Shown here piece after piece: positions 62,946-64,000 of a stretch of 64,000 bases of DNA. Within the stretch, counting starts at the first letter, position 1. Every line of letters begins with the position of its first letter. This DNA is from Argopecten irradians (Eukaryota; Mollusca; Bivalvia; Pectinida; Pectinidae). The DNA lies in contig NC_091145.1 in the NCBI RefSeq assembly GCF_041381155.1, forward strand, positions 42,249,697-42,313,696, written 5' to 3'. The notes beneath the pieces are model-generated. The model did not search any database. It saw only the letters and a list, made by a program, of their open reading frames with translations, and had not been told where the DNA came from. Both the position numbers and the translations under genes were made by a program.

Positions 62946-64000
62946 ATGTGTATGTATGTGTAAACAACAACAATAACAACAACAAAAAACACCACTTCCA
63001 TTTATTATTTATGAGAAATGTCTATAAAGAATAAACATGGCAACTGAAGAAATTTGATTTTCTTCCATGATTTTTTAAAAATCTTTTTCATTAAGAAAAA
63101 TGAACACTAGATATTTTGAAGAAAAAAAAACATCAATAAAAGATATCAAAAATGTATAATTTTTTTTTCTGATTCAAGAACCTGAACAAGCCTTTGATAA
63201 AATTATTGCACAAACTCACAAAAGCCATGTATAGCCTAAGACCAAATGTTGAAATATTATTTACATTATATATGTATATATAAAGTCATAAGAAGATCAC
63301 TGCTATACAAATATATATTGCAGATGCACATACAGTTTTACTAAGAATGTCTCATTTAGCTATGTTCTGAAAACATATATCACTTTTTGCAAGTTAAAGT
63401 GCTGGCTGGTGCTAAAAATCTCTGCAATTTTAGAGTTATCTACCATACTGACAAATTTTATAAAATTTCCATGTATATCCCTTCACTGATTGAAAATGTG
63501 TTACAATAATTCTATGTAATTTGTTACACATATAAGACATTATACATTTGAAACTCTTTGAAATCTGTATGTTTGATATGCAGTTTCACTGAAATTTAAA
63601 AAAAAGACTTCATTTTAAATATTTCAGCTGAACTTCAAATTTTTGTTTTATTCGAAAAAAATACTCATGCGATAATAACTTATTGGGTGTCTGCTGTCAT
63701 ACAATCTATATAGCATAAATTCTGGTCATTTTAATTTGATTAACTAATCAATTGCCTGATATACATGGAAACATTTAGCATTTGAGTTATTTTGTGATTT
63801 TTTTTTCGGTAAAAGCACTATTTAACTTTTCTTTTTCTCTAAACAGTATGTATTTGTAGGAGATTGAGTGTTCGGTCAGGCCAACTTATCTATTATAATC
63901 AATTTGTTATTTATGCAACATTCTATTTGATGAAATGTTGGAATAGGAGACTTTTAAATGATTATTTGTGAAAATGTATATTCCCAGCGTAAGAATTAAA
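62946..64000. other. Non-coding AT-rich sequence to the window end
   Basis: Homopolymer-rich DNA with no open frame, repeat ends or RNA gene that I can support. Confidence 0.4.

Overview
The window looks like AT-rich, intron- and repeat-dominated animal genomic DNA. The mix of transposable elements (TEs) suggests a bivalve or related mollusc: a CR1/L2/Jockey-like LINE, a Tx1/L1-like LINE, Gypsy, BEL/Pao and DIRS-type remnants, a tRNA-headed SINE, and an 'agctcgcctat' miniature element. The species is an inference. I see only one convincing host gene. Most other long open frames belong to mobile elements or are chance products of tandem repeats.

Host gene: two minus-strand exons (51271-51594 and 38941-39299) join in perfect phase and encode the C-terminal ~226 residues of a WSCD-type (WSC domain-containing) sulfotransferase. 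The 11,971-bp intron between them is unusual. It holds an ~8.9-kb minisatellite of about 300 copies of a 29-bp unit (39402-48310), a SINE inserted in that array with a 12-bp target duplication, and a decayed BEL/Pao retroelement (48330-51070). The 5' exons are not visible.

Region by region: 1-700 is a 39/31-bp minisatellite arranged in a 148-bp higher-order repeat. 1003-1905 is LTR-like. 3832-6030 is a 5'-truncated LINE. 7985-9780 is a decayed Gypsy element. 13459-19490 is a nearly intact LINE of the same family, with ORF1 and ORF2 in one frame separated by a single TAG, and a 1,091-bp solo LTR inserted exactly at the YADD motif of its reverse transcriptase. 19830-21060 is a DIRS-like tyrosine-recombinase element. 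24776-25275 is a miniature inverted-repeat element. 29174-38195 is a satellite of ~1,006-bp units, each built from about six ~168-bp subunits. The satellite is interrupted by a corrupted stretch and by a Tx1/L1-like LINE followed by a separately polyadenylated 0.6-kb segment.

From 51.8 kb to the end, a module is repeated three times in direct orientation (about 51.8, 53.9 and 58.4 kb). One copy carries a hAT-like non-autonomous element containing 117-bp tandem units. Another carries a 3,364-bp foldback element (58828-62191) that is a palindrome over nearly its whole length, with a clean empty-site comparison and a 3-bp target duplication. A TTAA-flanked miniature element (55701-56326) and a composite repeat lie between them.

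Boundaries of decayed elements are approximate. Superfamily calls rest on motifs recognised by eye, not on searches.
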